The notes beneath the pieces were generated by a model. It was not told the DNA's origin, did not search any database, and saw nothing but the letters and a program-made list of their open reading frames with translations. The translations under genes were made by a program, and so were the position numbers. A DNA stretch of 49,853 nucleotides, taken from Gryllotalpicola ginsengisoli DSM 22003. GTDB lineage: Bacteria; Actinomycetota; Actinomycetes; Actinomycetales; Microbacteriaceae. This document shows positions 1-8,046 of this stretch, one piece after another. Where the stretch lies: positions 1-49,853 of the forward strand of contig NZ_AULK01000011.1 in the NCBI RefSeq assembly GCF_000419445.1. The letters run 5' to 3'. How positions within the stretch are numbered: position 1 is the first letter of the stretch; every line of letters begins with the position of its first letter.

Positions 1-1491
1 TGGCTCTTCGGACTTCGGGTGGGGGCTGGGGGTTGTGCCGGGCCGTGGCGTAGTGGTGTGAGGCGGGTCGAGGGCCCGAGGATCGGTAGCGACCAAGCAA
101 CCCTTCCCCGGGAGTCCTCGACCCGTGCCCGATGCTACGGGGTGCGCCGCCGCGTGCCCATCTTCTGTTGTCTACTGTGATCGTTGTGATGTGCTCGTCG
201 GTCTCGGCGGGCTTCACGTCATCGCTGCGCAGCGCCGCGGCGATGGGGTGCTCGTCATCGATGTCGAGTCACCGCCGGGGTCGGTGGGGTGCCCGCGATG
301 CGGGCAGGTCGCCGAGTCCAGGGGCCGTAAGACGCTCGTGTTGATCGACGCGCCGATGGGCGCAGGGCCGGTGCGGGTGCGATGGCGCAAGCGCCGGTGG
401 CGTTGCGTCGATGATGCGTGCGCACAGAAGTCGTTCACCGAGCAGGACACTGCCGTTGCTGCTTCGCGGGCGCAGCTCACGGCCCGGGCCCTCTCGTGGG
501 CGGTCGCTCAGATGCGGCGGGAGAACGCCTCGGTGCAAGGCATCGCCCGGCAGCTCGGGGTGTCCTGGAAAACGGTGTGGCGGCACGTCAAGCCGGTGCT
601 GGAGCGCCGCGCAGCGGACGAGTCCCGCTTCACTGGTGTCACCACCCTTGGCGTCGATGAGCACCTCTGGCACCACGTCTCGACCAAGCCGGTCGAAGAC
701 GGCGGGCGGGGTCCGAAGGAACTGACCGGGATGGTCGATCTGACCCGTGACGCCAGCGGACGCGTCCGCGCCAGGCTGCTGGACCTCGTGCCCGGTCGTT
801 CCGCGAAGGCCTACGCCGACTGGCTGCAGGAACGCGGCGAGCAGTTCCGCGACCAGGTGCAGATCGCGACGCTGGACCCGTTCGCCGGATACAAGAAGGC
901 CCTCGATGATGAGCTCGACGACGCGGTCGCCGTGCTCGACGCTTTCCATGTCGTCAAGCTCGGCACCCAGGCCGTGGATGAGGTCCGTCGCCGCGTCCAG
1001 CAGGACACCCTCGGCCACCGTGGCCGCAGGGGCGACCCGCTCTACGGGATCCGCAACACCCTCCGCGCCGGACGCGAGAACCTCACCGACCGACAGACTC
1101 AGCGCCTCGCCGACGCGTTCGCCGGGCGGGAGGAGCACGTCGAGGTCGAGGTCGCCTACGAATGCGCCCAGAAGCTCCGCGACGCTTACCGCCGCGCTGA
1201 CCTCGCCGAGGGCAAGAAGATCGCCGAGCAGGTGCTCGACTCGTTCCCGTCCTGCCCGATCCCCGAGATCGCCCGCCTCGGCAAGACCCTCACCCGCTGG
1301 CGGGACGCGTTCCTGGCCTACTGGACCACAGGTCGCTCATCCAACGGCGGCACCGAGGCCGTGAACGGACTCATCGAACTCGCCCGCCGCGTCGCCCGCG
1401 GCTTCCGCAACTACGACAACTACCGACTCAGAATGCTCCTCATCGCCGGCGGCCTCGACCCCACCACCCCCACCTGAAGTCCGAAGAGCCA
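1..1491 (+). mobile_element. ISL3-family insertion sequence, essentially complete
   Basis: The element is bounded by near-perfect inverted repeats of about 25 bp at 1-25 and 1467-1491, both beginning TGGCTCTTCGGACTTC and differing at one position just after that. It encloses a single transposase gene. The right flank after 1491 reads CATAAGTG. ISL3 elements usually duplicate 8 bp of target, but the left flank is outside the window, so this cannot be tested. The left repeat starts at base 1, so a few outer bases could be missing. The IS lies just upstream of the nitrilase gene and may have helped to bring it in; that is inference. Confidence 0.9.
125..1477 (+). CDS. ISL3-family transposase
   Basis: This 450-residue protein has the ISL3 family layout. 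An N-terminal cysteine-rich zinc-binding region (CPRCG near residue 57, further cysteines near 93-99) is followed by a helix-turn-helix (GIARQLGVSWKTVWRHV, about residues 139-155) and a DDE catalytic domain. Candidate catalytic residues are D178 in LGVDEHLW, D251 in LDPFAGYKKAL and E411 in GGTEAVNG. The C-terminal signature near ARGFRNYDNYRLRMLL is typical. The start is a GTG at 125 with a weak ribosome site. Its length matches the family (about 400-450) and no frameshift is visible, so the gene looks intact and may be active. Confidence 0.93.
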   Translation: MPDATGCAAACPSSVVYCDRCDVLVGLGGLHVIAAQRRGDGVLVIDVESPPGSVGCPRCGQVAESRGRKTLVLIDAPMGAGPVRVRWRKRRWRCVDDACAQKSFTEQDTAVAASRAQLTARALSWAVAQMRRENASVQGIARQLGVSWKTVWRHVKPVLERRAADESRFTGVTTLGVDEHLWHHVSTKPVEDGGRGPKELTGMVDLTRDASGRVRARLLDLVPGRSAKAYADWLQERGEQFRDQVQIATLDPFAGYKKALDDELDDAVAVLDAFHVVKLGTQAVDEVRRRVQQDTLGHRGRRGDPLYGIRNTLRAGRENLTDRQTQRLADAFAGREEHVEVEVAYECAQKLRDAYRRADLAEGKKIAEQVLDSFPSCPIPEIARLGKTLTRWRDAFLAYWTTGRSSNGGTEAVNGLIELARRVARGFRNYDNYRLRMLLIAGGLDPTTPT

Positions 1492-1652
1492 CATAAGTGC
1501 GAAAAAAGTTCAGCCTCAAGAGCGTCTCGTGAACGATGAGTTTCCGGCCCCCGGATTCTGCAGAAAGCGCCGACGCGACTGCAGAGTTCGCCTCACGCTG
1601 TCCTTCGCCGTGTGCCTACCGTGGTCCCACCCGTTCACGAAAGGAACCGGAG
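1492..1652. other. Intergenic region between ISL3 element and nitrilase
   Basis: This 161-bp stretch carries the right flank of the IS and the leader of the nitrilase gene. An open frame continues upstream of the nitrilase ATG to 1536, but the good ribosome-binding site (AAAGGAACCGGAG, ending just before 1653) favours the later start. I see no clear promoter or palindrome. Confidence 0.5.
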
Positions 1653-2654
1653 ATGACTATCAGAATCGCCGCTGTCCAGGCCGAGCCCGTCTGGCTCGAT
1701 CTTGCCGCCACCACTGCCAAGACAATACAGATCATCGAAGAGGCGGCGGCGGGCGGGGCCGAGCTCGTCGCGTTCCCCGAGACGTGGCTCCCCGGATACC
1801 CGATCTTTCTGTGGGCCTACCCTGTTCCGGAGCAGATGCCGTTCATCGCTCGGTATCACGCGAACTCTCCTAAGGTGGACGGACCGGAGGTCGCCGCGAT
1901 CAGCGAAGCTGCTCGACGCAATGCCGTCACAGTTGTGCTCGGCCTGAGCGAGAAGGATCATGGGTCGCTGTACATGTCGCAGGCGATCATCGGTCCCGAC
2001 GGCTCGCTGCTGCAGCATCGGCGCAAGCTAAAGCCAACCCACGCAGAGCGCACCCTGTTCGGCGAAGGTGATGGGTCTGGACTCAGCGTCGTAGACACCA
2101 CGCTCGGCAAGCTCGGCGCGCTCAATTGTTGGGAACACCTCCAGCCGCTCGTGAAGTTCACAATGTACGCACAGCATGAACAGATCCATGTGGCCGCATG
2201 GCCGTGCTTCGGCATATTCGCCGAGCACCCTTCCCTGGGCAGCGAAGCATCGATGGCTGTGAGCCGCACCTATGCGCTTGAAAGCGGTGCGTTCGTCATT
2301 GTCTCTACGCAAATCATCAGTGATGAGGGGGCGCGCACGTTCCTCGTTGACGGGGCGCCGTCACAGATCATCGATGGCGGAGGCGGGTTCGCCCGGATAT
2401 ATGGCCCCGAGGGGGCGTTGCGAGCCTCATCGCTCGATCCAACCGTCGAAAGCATCGTCTACTCCGACATCGAACTGGCCGACATCGACCTCGCCAAGAG
2501 TTTCGCCGACCCCGTGGGCCACTACAGCCGTCCCGATGTCTTCGCATTCTCTGTCGACCGCAGCAAACGTAGTCCCGCGACGCTCGGAGAGGTCGAAACT
2601 ACCTCTGCAACTGAACTGCCGAGCGAGATTCTCGCCGTTGACGGATCGCTCTGA
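1653..2654 (+). CDS. Nitrilase (carbon-nitrogen hydrolase family)
   Basis: This 333-residue enzyme should hydrolyse an organic nitrile to the carboxylic acid and ammonia in the cytoplasm. The nitrilase catalytic triad is readable: E43 in AFPETWLPGYP, K125 in HRRKLKPTHAERTLFG, and C159 in GALNCWEHLQPL. The motifs following each residue are those of true nitrilases (EC 3.5.5.1) rather than amidases or NAD synthetases of the same superfamily. Length is normal for the family (about 310-370). The ATG at 1653 is chosen because AAAGGA lies just upstream; an earlier start at 1536 would add 39 unrelated residues. It lies alone between an IS and an AraC regulator. Substrate range (aliphatic, aromatic or arylacetonitrile) cannot be read from the sequence. 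Confidence 0.92.
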   Translation: MTIRIAAVQAEPVWLDLAATTAKTIQIIEEAAAGGAELVAFPETWLPGYPIFLWAYPVPEQMPFIARYHANSPKVDGPEVAAISEAARRNAVTVVLGLSEKDHGSLYMSQAIIGPDGSLLQHRRKLKPTHAERTLFGEGDGSGLSVVDTTLGKLGALNCWEHLQPLVKFTMYAQHEQIHVAAWPCFGIFAEHPSLGSEASMAVSRTYALESGAFVIVSTQIISDEGARTFLVDGAPSQIIDGGGGFARIYGPEGALRASSLDPTVESIVYSDIELADIDLAKSFADPVGHYSRPDVFAFSVDRSKRSPATLGEVETTSATELPSEILAVDGSL

Positions 2655-2850
2655 GGTCATTCCAATCCGGTTTCGCCTGACTCTTCAGTCGGACCACCGC
2701 CTCCAGTACTACACGGCTCGCCGGGCGCTTTCTCGTAATCGCTGAGGAAGCCGGCGTGGTTGGTATGCGCTCGAGGCGGGGTGTACCGCGCACGTGTGTT
2801 CGACGCAGGTAGCTCCACCGGAAAGCGCGCCCCTGCGAGGTGACTTGCCG
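2655..2850. other. Intergenic region between nitrilase and AraC regulator
   Basis: This stretch of 196 bp has no convincing gene. An upstream GTG at 2794 in frame with the regulator is possible but has no ribosome site. I see no strong terminator or operator palindrome here. Confidence 0.4.
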
Positions 2851-3759
2851 ATGCGTATCACCGCGATCGAGATGGTGCGACGGTTGCCGACAGCGCGCGC
2901 GTTGTTACCGTTCGCGAAGATCGTCAATGTCGTCGATGGCGTCTGCGAGATCCGGACGAGGGAACGGAACGTGATCTTGCCGACGGGGTCTGCGGTTGCG
3001 GTCGGGGCTGGCAGGTGGTGTCAGTTGGTCCCGAAGCCTGAGGTGCGGGCCTGGACGGTGTACGCCGACGATGAACTGTGGCGAAGGCAGATGGAATGCT
3101 TTCTGCCGATCAAGCAGCGCCTCGTTCCTGGTCTTCATCCTGATGATTGGGATGGCGCGCCGCTCGTGCTGCACGTTGGGAAAGAGCGCTTACATGCACT
3201 GGAGCCGATATGGCGGCAGCTCAGCTTGCTCGATGCGAATCGTCAGCCGTTGGAGTTGGTGACCGCCCGCACGATCGAGTTCGTCGCGCGGTGGGTTGCC
3301 GAGGTCGTGCCTGTCTTCCTCGCCCCGGACGCCCGATCAGAAGGTCTCGTGGATGCGTGGCACCCTGTGGATGGTCGCCTGACCGACCCAGTGCTGGTCG
3401 GGCATATCGGGAAAGCAGTTCACGTGCTGCGCGCCAGGCTCGCCGAGCCGTGGACGGTGTCGTCGCTGGCGCGGGAGGTCGCACTGTCTCGCACACATCT
3501 GACTCGTTTGTTCGCCCGGTACGCGGGTGCACCGCCGATGCGATTTCTCACGGAGGTTCGCGTCACTGAGTTCACCCGACTTATCGAAGAGACCGACATG
3601 TCGCTCGCATGCGCGTCTCAAGCGGTGGGCTGGAGTGATCCACGGATAGCCTCGCGATGGTTCCGTCAACGATTCGGCGGTACCCCGTCGCAGTACCGCA
3701 CTGCCCTGTCCATGCACGTCGAGAGCAGCGCCGCGTCGTTGAACTCGGCAGTCGGCTGA
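2851..3759 (+). CDS. AraC-family transcriptional regulator
   Basis: The last 100 of 302 residues form a classic AraC double helix-turn-helix. The first HTH is in WTVSSLAREVALSRTHLTRLF and the second lies around SLACASQAVGWSDPRIASRW, ending in the family signature FRQRFGGTPSQYR. The N-terminal 200 residues would bind an effector and match no domain I can name with certainty. The ATG at 2851 is preferred over the GTG at 2794 because GAGG sits about 10 bp before it. The gene follows the nitrilase on the same strand, and AraC regulators commonly control neighbouring nitrilase or nitrile-metabolism genes, so control of the nitrilase is a reasonable inference. Confidence 0.88.
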   Translation: MRITAIEMVRRLPTARALLPFAKIVNVVDGVCEIRTRERNVILPTGSAVAVGAGRWCQLVPKPEVRAWTVYADDELWRRQMECFLPIKQRLVPGLHPDDWDGAPLVLHVGKERLHALEPIWRQLSLLDANRQPLELVTARTIEFVARWVAEVVPVFLAPDARSEGLVDAWHPVDGRLTDPVLVGHIGKAVHVLRARLAEPWTVSSLAREVALSRTHLTRLFARYAGAPPMRFLTEVRVTEFTRLIEETDMSLACASQAVGWSDPRIASRWFRQRFGGTPSQYRTALSMHVESSAASLNSAVG

Positions 3760-4006
3760 CCGCACGTCTCAAGAAACTCGCCAGAACGACCGCGTTCTGC
3801 GTGACGCGAACCCTCTTTCCTCCCGGGGTCTCCCGCGTGTCCGCCGAGCAGCGTTAGGACGGGACAGACACGTCGGTTTCAGTGTGGATTCTGGCGGTCG
3901 CGCTGCCTGGCCGTCGTCCGCCTGGTCCTTCTGCGTTCCCTGGCGCACCTGATGTTCACGACGGGTCGTCTCGTCCGGTTGGTGACCCGTTGCCGGGAGG
4001 AGGTCT
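3760..4006. other. Intergenic region before the conjugation module
   Basis: These 247 bp separate the nitrilase/AraC cargo from the first conjugation-module gene. There is one short inverted repeat near its start. No tRNA-Pro 3' fragment (the expected left attachment half) is present, so the ICE probably does not end here. It is the most likely place for the promoter of the long operon that follows, but no clear -35/-10 pair could be picked out. Confidence 0.4.
3782..3799 (+). terminator. Possible short hairpin after the AraC gene
   Basis: CAGAACG (3782-3788) and CGTTCTG (3793-3799) form a perfect 7-bp stem with a 4-base loop, 23 bp after the AraC stop codon. No T-run follows, so it is a weak terminator candidate at best. 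Confidence 0.3.
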
Positions 4007-5095
4007 GTGGTGGCAATGAACGAGGAGGCGCGGGATGCGCGGGGTGCGAAGCTCGAAGAACTCCATGAGCGGTTGTCGGCTGCCGTCGACCTGCTTGTGT
4101 CGGGCGAGGACTGGAAGCGTGCGATCGCGTTCGCTGCCCGGTTCCGGGCGCGGTCGTTCCGCAACACGCTCCTGATCTTCGCCCAGCATCTCGACGCCTA
4201 CGAGCAGGGCCGGGTCGCTGCCCCGGAGCCGTCGTATGTCGCCGGCTACAAGCAGTGGCAGATGCTGGGTCGTCAGGTGGAGCGGGGTCAGCCGGGGTAT
4301 GTGATCTTCGCGCCGGTGACGGGCCGGTTCGCGTCGAGCAACCCGGCTGATCCTGAGTCGTGGCGGCGGCTGGGCCGGTTCGAGAAGCCGAAGCCCGGCG
4401 AGGCGGTGCGTTCCCGGATGGTCGGCGCGAGGCCCGCCTACGTGTGGGATGTGTCACAGACCAGCGGTGACCCCGTGCCCGAGGGTCCTGCCCCGATGTT
4501 GCTGAGAGGCGAGGCTCCTGAAGGGCTGTGGGACGGCCTTGCCTCCTTGGTGGAGGCTGAAGGGTTCACGGTGGTGCGCGTCGCGGATGAGCGGGAGATT
4601 CATGGCGCGAACGGCGTCACGGACTATACCAACCGCACGGTGACGGTGCGGTCGAACATGGATGGCGCCGCGCAGGTGAAGACCCTCGCGCACGAACTCG
4701 CACACATGAAGTTGCATGGCCCCGACAACCCGAATGCGACGGGGCATCGCGGGATCGGTGAGGTCGAGGCCGAATCGGTGGCGTTGATGATCGGTGCCGC
4801 GCACGGCATGGACACCACCGCCTACACGATCCCGTATGTCTCCGGCTGGGCGGGCACGGTGAACGACAAGGACCCGGCTGAGGTCGTGCAGGCCACCGGC
4901 GAACGCGTCCGCAAGACCGCAGGCGCGATCCTCGACGCCCTCGACACCGTCCAGGTCGGCACCGGCGACCCGCCCGGCCTGACCCGTGAGTCCGCCGCCC
5001 CGTCGCGAGGGGCCGGGACGGAGCGGACAGCTCCGACGCTGGTCGAACCGGCGCGTTCCTCGCGTGCGGCGGATGCCGCGGTGAGAGGGCTGTGA
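4007..5095 (+). CDS. ArdC-like antirestriction protein (ssDNA-binding domain plus zinc metallopeptidase)
   Basis: The protein (362 residues) has an N-terminal ArdC-type domain (about residues 10-110, with AIAFAARFRARSFRNTLLIF and YKQWQMLGRQVERGQPGYVI). It also has a C-terminal zincin domain with the HExxH motif HELAHMKLHG at residues 229-238, followed by a helix containing GEVEAES that probably supplies the third ligand. ArdC proteins of conjugative plasmids bind single-stranded DNA and protect incoming DNA from host restriction. The ribosome site GGGAGGAGG (3995-4003) fits starts at 4010 (GTG) or 4016 (ATG) better than the GTG at 4007. It opens the operon, as expected for a gene needed early after transfer. 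The C-terminal 50 residues are low-complexity. Confidence 0.82.
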   Translation: MVAMNEEARDARGAKLEELHERLSAAVDLLVSGEDWKRAIAFAARFRARSFRNTLLIFAQHLDAYEQGRVAAPEPSYVAGYKQWQMLGRQVERGQPGYVIFAPVTGRFASSNPADPESWRRLGRFEKPKPGEAVRSRMVGARPAYVWDVSQTSGDPVPEGPAPMLLRGEAPEGLWDGLASLVEAEGFTVVRVADEREIHGANGVTDYTNRTVTVRSNMDGAAQVKTLAHELAHMKLHGPDNPNATGHRGIGEVEAESVALMIGAAHGMDTTAYTIPYVSGWAGTVNDKDPAEVVQATGERVRKTAGAILDALDTVQVGTGDPPGLTRESAAPSRGAGTERTAPTLVEPARSSRAADAAVRGL

Positions 5096-5991
5096 TGAGC
5101 GTCCCCGGCGTCCTCGCTTCCCTCAGCGGGCTCCCGCTTCCGCAAGCCGCCGCACGGCTCGCGGCGGCGAGCGTGCCGGTGTTCCCGTGCGTGCCTGGTG
5201 AGAAGCGTCCACTCACCCGGCATGGGTTCCATGAGGCGAGCGCCGACCTGGCGCAGGTGGCGGCGTGGTGGCATCGCTGGCCGTCCGCGAACATCGGCAT
5301 CCCCACCGGCACCGCGTCCGGGGTCGATGTCGTAGATGTGGACCGCAAGCCGGACGGGAACGGGTTCGACGCCTTCAGTCGTGCCCGCCGGGCGGGGCTC
5401 GTGGACGGGTGGGTGGCGGTGGTGCGCACGCCGTCCGGTGGCGCGCACTTCTACTACCCGGCCGACCCCGACCTGCCGCAGCCGTCGTGGCAGGCCGCCG
5501 CGGCACGTGTCGACTTCCGCGGCACCGGCGGGTACGTCATCGTCCCGCCCTCCACCGTCACGACCTTCCGCGGCCCGGCCGGGTACTCGCTTACCGCGGG
5601 CGGTGACCGGGAGCCGCGCCCGGTAGATGCGACGGCGTTGCGGGATTTCCTCGATCCGCGTCCCGAGCCCGTCGTGCATCGGGCGCGGGGTCCTGTTCGT
5701 TCAGAGGACGCGAGGCGGCTGGCTGACTGGGTGGGCATGCGCGCGGAGGGCGAACGCAACCGTGGCCTGTTCTGGGCCTCCTGCCGCCTCGCGGAGGCGG
5801 GCCTGTCGCTGCCGGAGATGGTCGATGCCCTCGCCCCGGCGGGTGAGCGGATCGGGTTGCCGCCGCGGGAGGTCGTCACGACGATCCGCTCCGCCTACCG
5901 CACCACCCACCTCCAACCCGCACCATCCAGCGTGGTACGGGACGATGATCTGCGGCGCGTGCCGCGTCTTGCTGGGCAGGTGCTCTCATGA
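5095..5991 (+). CDS. Bifunctional primase/polymerase (prim-pol), archaeo-eukaryotic primase type
   Basis: This 298-residue protein carries the prim-pol fold found in plasmid and phage primases. The catalytic acidic pair is in VDVVDVDRK (D81 and D83), the SxH-like motif is TPSGGAHFYY (S114, H118), and D140 in ARVDFRGTGGYVIVPPS is the third acidic residue. The N-terminal GxKxP-type motif CVPGEKRPL (residues 32-40) also fits. It probably primes replication of the transferred single strand. A C-terminal region after about 200 may be a PriCT-like helical domain; there is no helicase. The ATG at 5095 overlaps the stop of the ArdC gene (TGATG), so the two are translationally coupled. Confidence 0.85.
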   Translation: MSVPGVLASLSGLPLPQAAARLAAASVPVFPCVPGEKRPLTRHGFHEASADLAQVAAWWHRWPSANIGIPTGTASGVDVVDVDRKPDGNGFDAFSRARRAGLVDGWVAVVRTPSGGAHFYYPADPDLPQPSWQAAAARVDFRGTGGYVIVPPSTVTTFRGPAGYSLTAGGDREPRPVDATALRDFLDPRPEPVVHRARGPVRSEDARRLADWVGMRAEGERNRGLFWASCRLAEAGLSLPEMVDALAPAGERIGLPPREVVTTIRSAYRTTHLQPAPSSVVRDDDLRRVPRLAGQVLS

Positions 5992-6665
5992 ACGCGCAGG
6001 CGCCGGCACCTGTGCGGTCGCGGGGTGGCCGGGTGGCGGTGGCGACGGCGGTCGCCGGGACTGTGTTCATCGCCGCAGGTGCGTTCTGGCTCTCCTTCAC
6101 CGCCCTGGCGGACCTTGCCCGGCGTTCCGGGATCGGGGCAGGGCAGGCGTGGGCGTGGCCGTTGATCGTGGACGGGATCATCGTCGTCGCAACCGTCGCC
6201 GTCGTCGCGCTCGCCCGGCAGCGGTCGGCTTGGTATCCGTGGGTGCTGCTCGCTGCGGGTGCACTGGTGTCGGTGACGGCGAATGCGATCCATGCCGTCG
6301 TCGCCGCTGACGCCGATGTGCCCGGGGTGTTGGCGGCGGCGGTGGCGGCGGTGCCGCCGCTGGTGCTGCTGGCGATCACGCACCTCACCGTCATCCTCAC
6401 CCGCCCGGCCTCCGAGCCCGTCCCGCCGCCGCTCGCCGACGAGGAAGAGCCGACGCCGGAGAGCGGTCTGTCCGAGCCACAGGCCGTCATTCCCGCGCCG
6501 GCGCCGGAGCAGACACCCGCGTGGGAGGTGGCGGTGCGGCTGCGGGATGCGGAGGGCTGGTCAAACAAGGCGATCGCCCGGCACCTCGGTGTGCACCCCT
6601 CCACCGTGGGCCGCTGGTTCGCACGCCCCGAACTCACCACCCGTGACGAACAGGAGACGCCATGA
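5988..6665 (+). CDS. DUF2637-type membrane protein with C-terminal helix-turn-helix
   Basis: The first 130 of 225 residues contain four hydrophobic segments (about 15-40, 48-70, 78-103, 108-132). The pattern resembles DUF2637 (Spd-type spread proteins of actinomycete plasmids). A Pro/Glu-rich linker follows. The C-terminal part (about 180-215) contains a clear HTH, GWSNKAIARHLGVHPSTVGRWFA, like that of a resolvase or sigma factor region. A membrane anchor joined to a DNA-binding tail suggests it tethers element DNA at the membrane, possibly at the conjugation site; this is inference. The ATG overlaps the preceding stop by 4 bp. Confidence 0.72.
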   Translation: MNAQAPAPVRSRGGRVAVATAVAGTVFIAAGAFWLSFTALADLARRSGIGAGQAWAWPLIVDGIIVVATVAVVALARQRSAWYPWVLLAAGALVSVTANAIHAVVAADADVPGVLAAAVAAVPPLVLLAITHLTVILTRPASEPVPPPLADEEEPTPESGLSEPQAVIPAPAPEQTPAWEVAVRLRDAEGWSNKAIARHLGVHPSTVGRWFARPELTTRDEQETP

Positions 6666-7102
6666 ACGACGACCAGCACACGTACGTCGAGCCCACCGCT
6701 ACGGCGCTGCACGAGCGAGACCGCGACCTTGCTGAGGAGACGTCGCGTGAAAGCGAGACGTCGGCGCTCGCCCAGCACCGCGACCCGTCCCTGACCACAC
6801 GGGACACGGGGAGGGACGCGGCGAAGCGGCAGCGGCCGGGCGTGGAGTGGGTACGCCCGACAGACCTGATGGCCTTCCGTTCGGCGCGGATGGCCGGGCG
6901 GGGTATCGATTTTCAGGCAGAGCTTGCCCGCCGCGCACGCCGTGCGCCCGGCCAGGCGTACCGGGCGACCCGTGACGGGGCACGGTCGGGGGCGTGGTTC
7001 GTGAGCGAGCGGGCGCGGCGACTGCCGCCGGTGACCGCGTTCGGTCGCGGTGGCGGGGAGCGGTTCTCACGGGTGTCGGGCTCCGGGATCAGGCTGGGGT
7101 AA
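6662..7102 (+). CDS. Hypothetical protein, Arg-rich, ICE operon member
   Basis: This protein of 146 residues matches no family I recognise. The N-terminal half is hydrophilic and Glu/Asp/Thr-rich. The C-terminal half is basic (many Arg, including ELARRARRAPGQAYRATR), which would suit nucleic acid or membrane-surface binding. It has no transmembrane segment or obvious enzyme motif. The ATG at 6662 overlaps the stop of the DUF2637 gene (ATGA), so it belongs to the operon and probably serves transfer or maintenance. Confidence 0.6.
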   Translation: MNDDQHTYVEPTATALHERDRDLAEETSRESETSALAQHRDPSLTTRDTGRDAAKRQRPGVEWVRPTDLMAFRSARMAGRGIDFQAELARRARRAPGQAYRATRDGARSGAWFVSERARRLPPVTAFGRGGGERFSRVSGSGIRLG

Positions 7103-7182
7103 CCGCCATGCACGCCCCCAGCCGATCCGTGAGCACGCCCGCTGGGGAGCGTGTGCGCACCTGCCTGTCAGGAGGTGCTTCC

Positions 7183-8046
7183 ATGCAGACTGCATCAGAC
7201 CGCGGCAGGCGGAATCGTTTCGACGACTCCGAGGCGCTGCGCGCCCTGCTGAACCGGCTCCACGAAGCGGGCCGTGAGGCGTGGCAGCGTGACCCGGAAG
7301 CGGCGGCGCTGATGGAGCACGCCGCGAACAAGTACGCCGCCCTCGCCCGCAAGCACGGCCTCGACCCCTGGGAGGCCGCATCGGCCGCGTTCGAGGCGAT
7401 GCGGGGAGCGGCGACCCGGCGGGCGGATGACCCGTGGGCGGTGGTGACGCGGGCGGTGCAGGTGACCTGCACCGCCGAGGAACGCGGCAACGGGCTGCTG
7501 TGCTCCGTCCATCAGGCCCGTCGCCCGAAGTACTCGGTGTTCCACGACCCGGAGCGGTTCAGCGACCGCGAGAACCCCCTGCCCGACTACCACCCGGCAT
7601 TCTCCTTCGACCCGTTCACCGACCCCGACGATGATCAGGATGACGAGCGTCCGGTGCACGAGCCGGCGATGAACGTCACCGCCGCGATCGACGACACGAT
7701 CGCGTTCCTCTCGTGGGTTGGTTGGGAGCCCTCGACCGCCCGGGCCGCGGTCGAGTACATCACCACGAGACTTGCGGAGTCGGTGACGCGGGCCTCAGCA
7801 TTCGAGGTGCTCCGCCGCGACCGGCAGGCCCGCGCGCTCCTGGACCTCCCAGGTAGGTCGTGGACGGCACTGCTGCAGATCGTGCTCGGAAACCCCGACC
7901 CGACCCTCGCGCACACCAACACCGGGCGCGGGTTGCTCGTGCGGCTGCTGATCGGCCAGCCCCTGCGCGCCCTCCTCACCGACGACGACCTCGTGATCGC
8001 GGCCGGGCTCGCCGCCCCACTCCTGACAGGGGGCGAGGAGTCATGA
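7183..8046 (+). CDS. Conserved hypothetical ICE protein
   Basis: This protein is 287 residues long. The start at 7183 is set by a strong AGGAGG at 7170-7175; an open frame continues upstream to 6994 but overlaps the previous gene. The protein is helical and soluble. Residues about 25-75 (YAALARKHGLDPWEAASAAFEAMR, with DDPWAVVTRAV after it) vaguely resemble the helical region 2 of sigma factors, but the match is too weak to call. An acidic patch (DPDDDQDDE) lies in the middle and no catalytic motif is visible. It sits directly before parB and overlaps it by 4 bp (ATGA), so a role with the ParB-like protein is plausible. Confidence 0.6.
   Translation: MQTASDRGRRNRFDDSEALRALLNRLHEAGREAWQRDPEAAALMEHAANKYAALARKHGLDPWEAASAAFEAMRGAATRRADDPWAVVTRAVQVTCTAEERGNGLLCSVHQARRPKYSVFHDPERFSDRENPLPDYHPAFSFDPFTDPDDDQDDERPVHEPAMNVTAAIDDTIAFLSWVGWEPSTARAAVEYITTRLAESVTRASAFEVLRRDRQARALLDLPGRSWTALLQIVLGNPDPTLAHTNTGRGLLVRLLIGQPLRALLTDDDLVIAAGLAAPLLTGGEES

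Noticed and set aside
4691-4720. HELAH motif as an ImmA/IrrE toxin-antitoxin peptidase
   Set aside because: The N-terminal ArdC-type domain and its position at the head of a conjugation operon fit an antirestriction protein better, and no XRE partner gene lies next to it.
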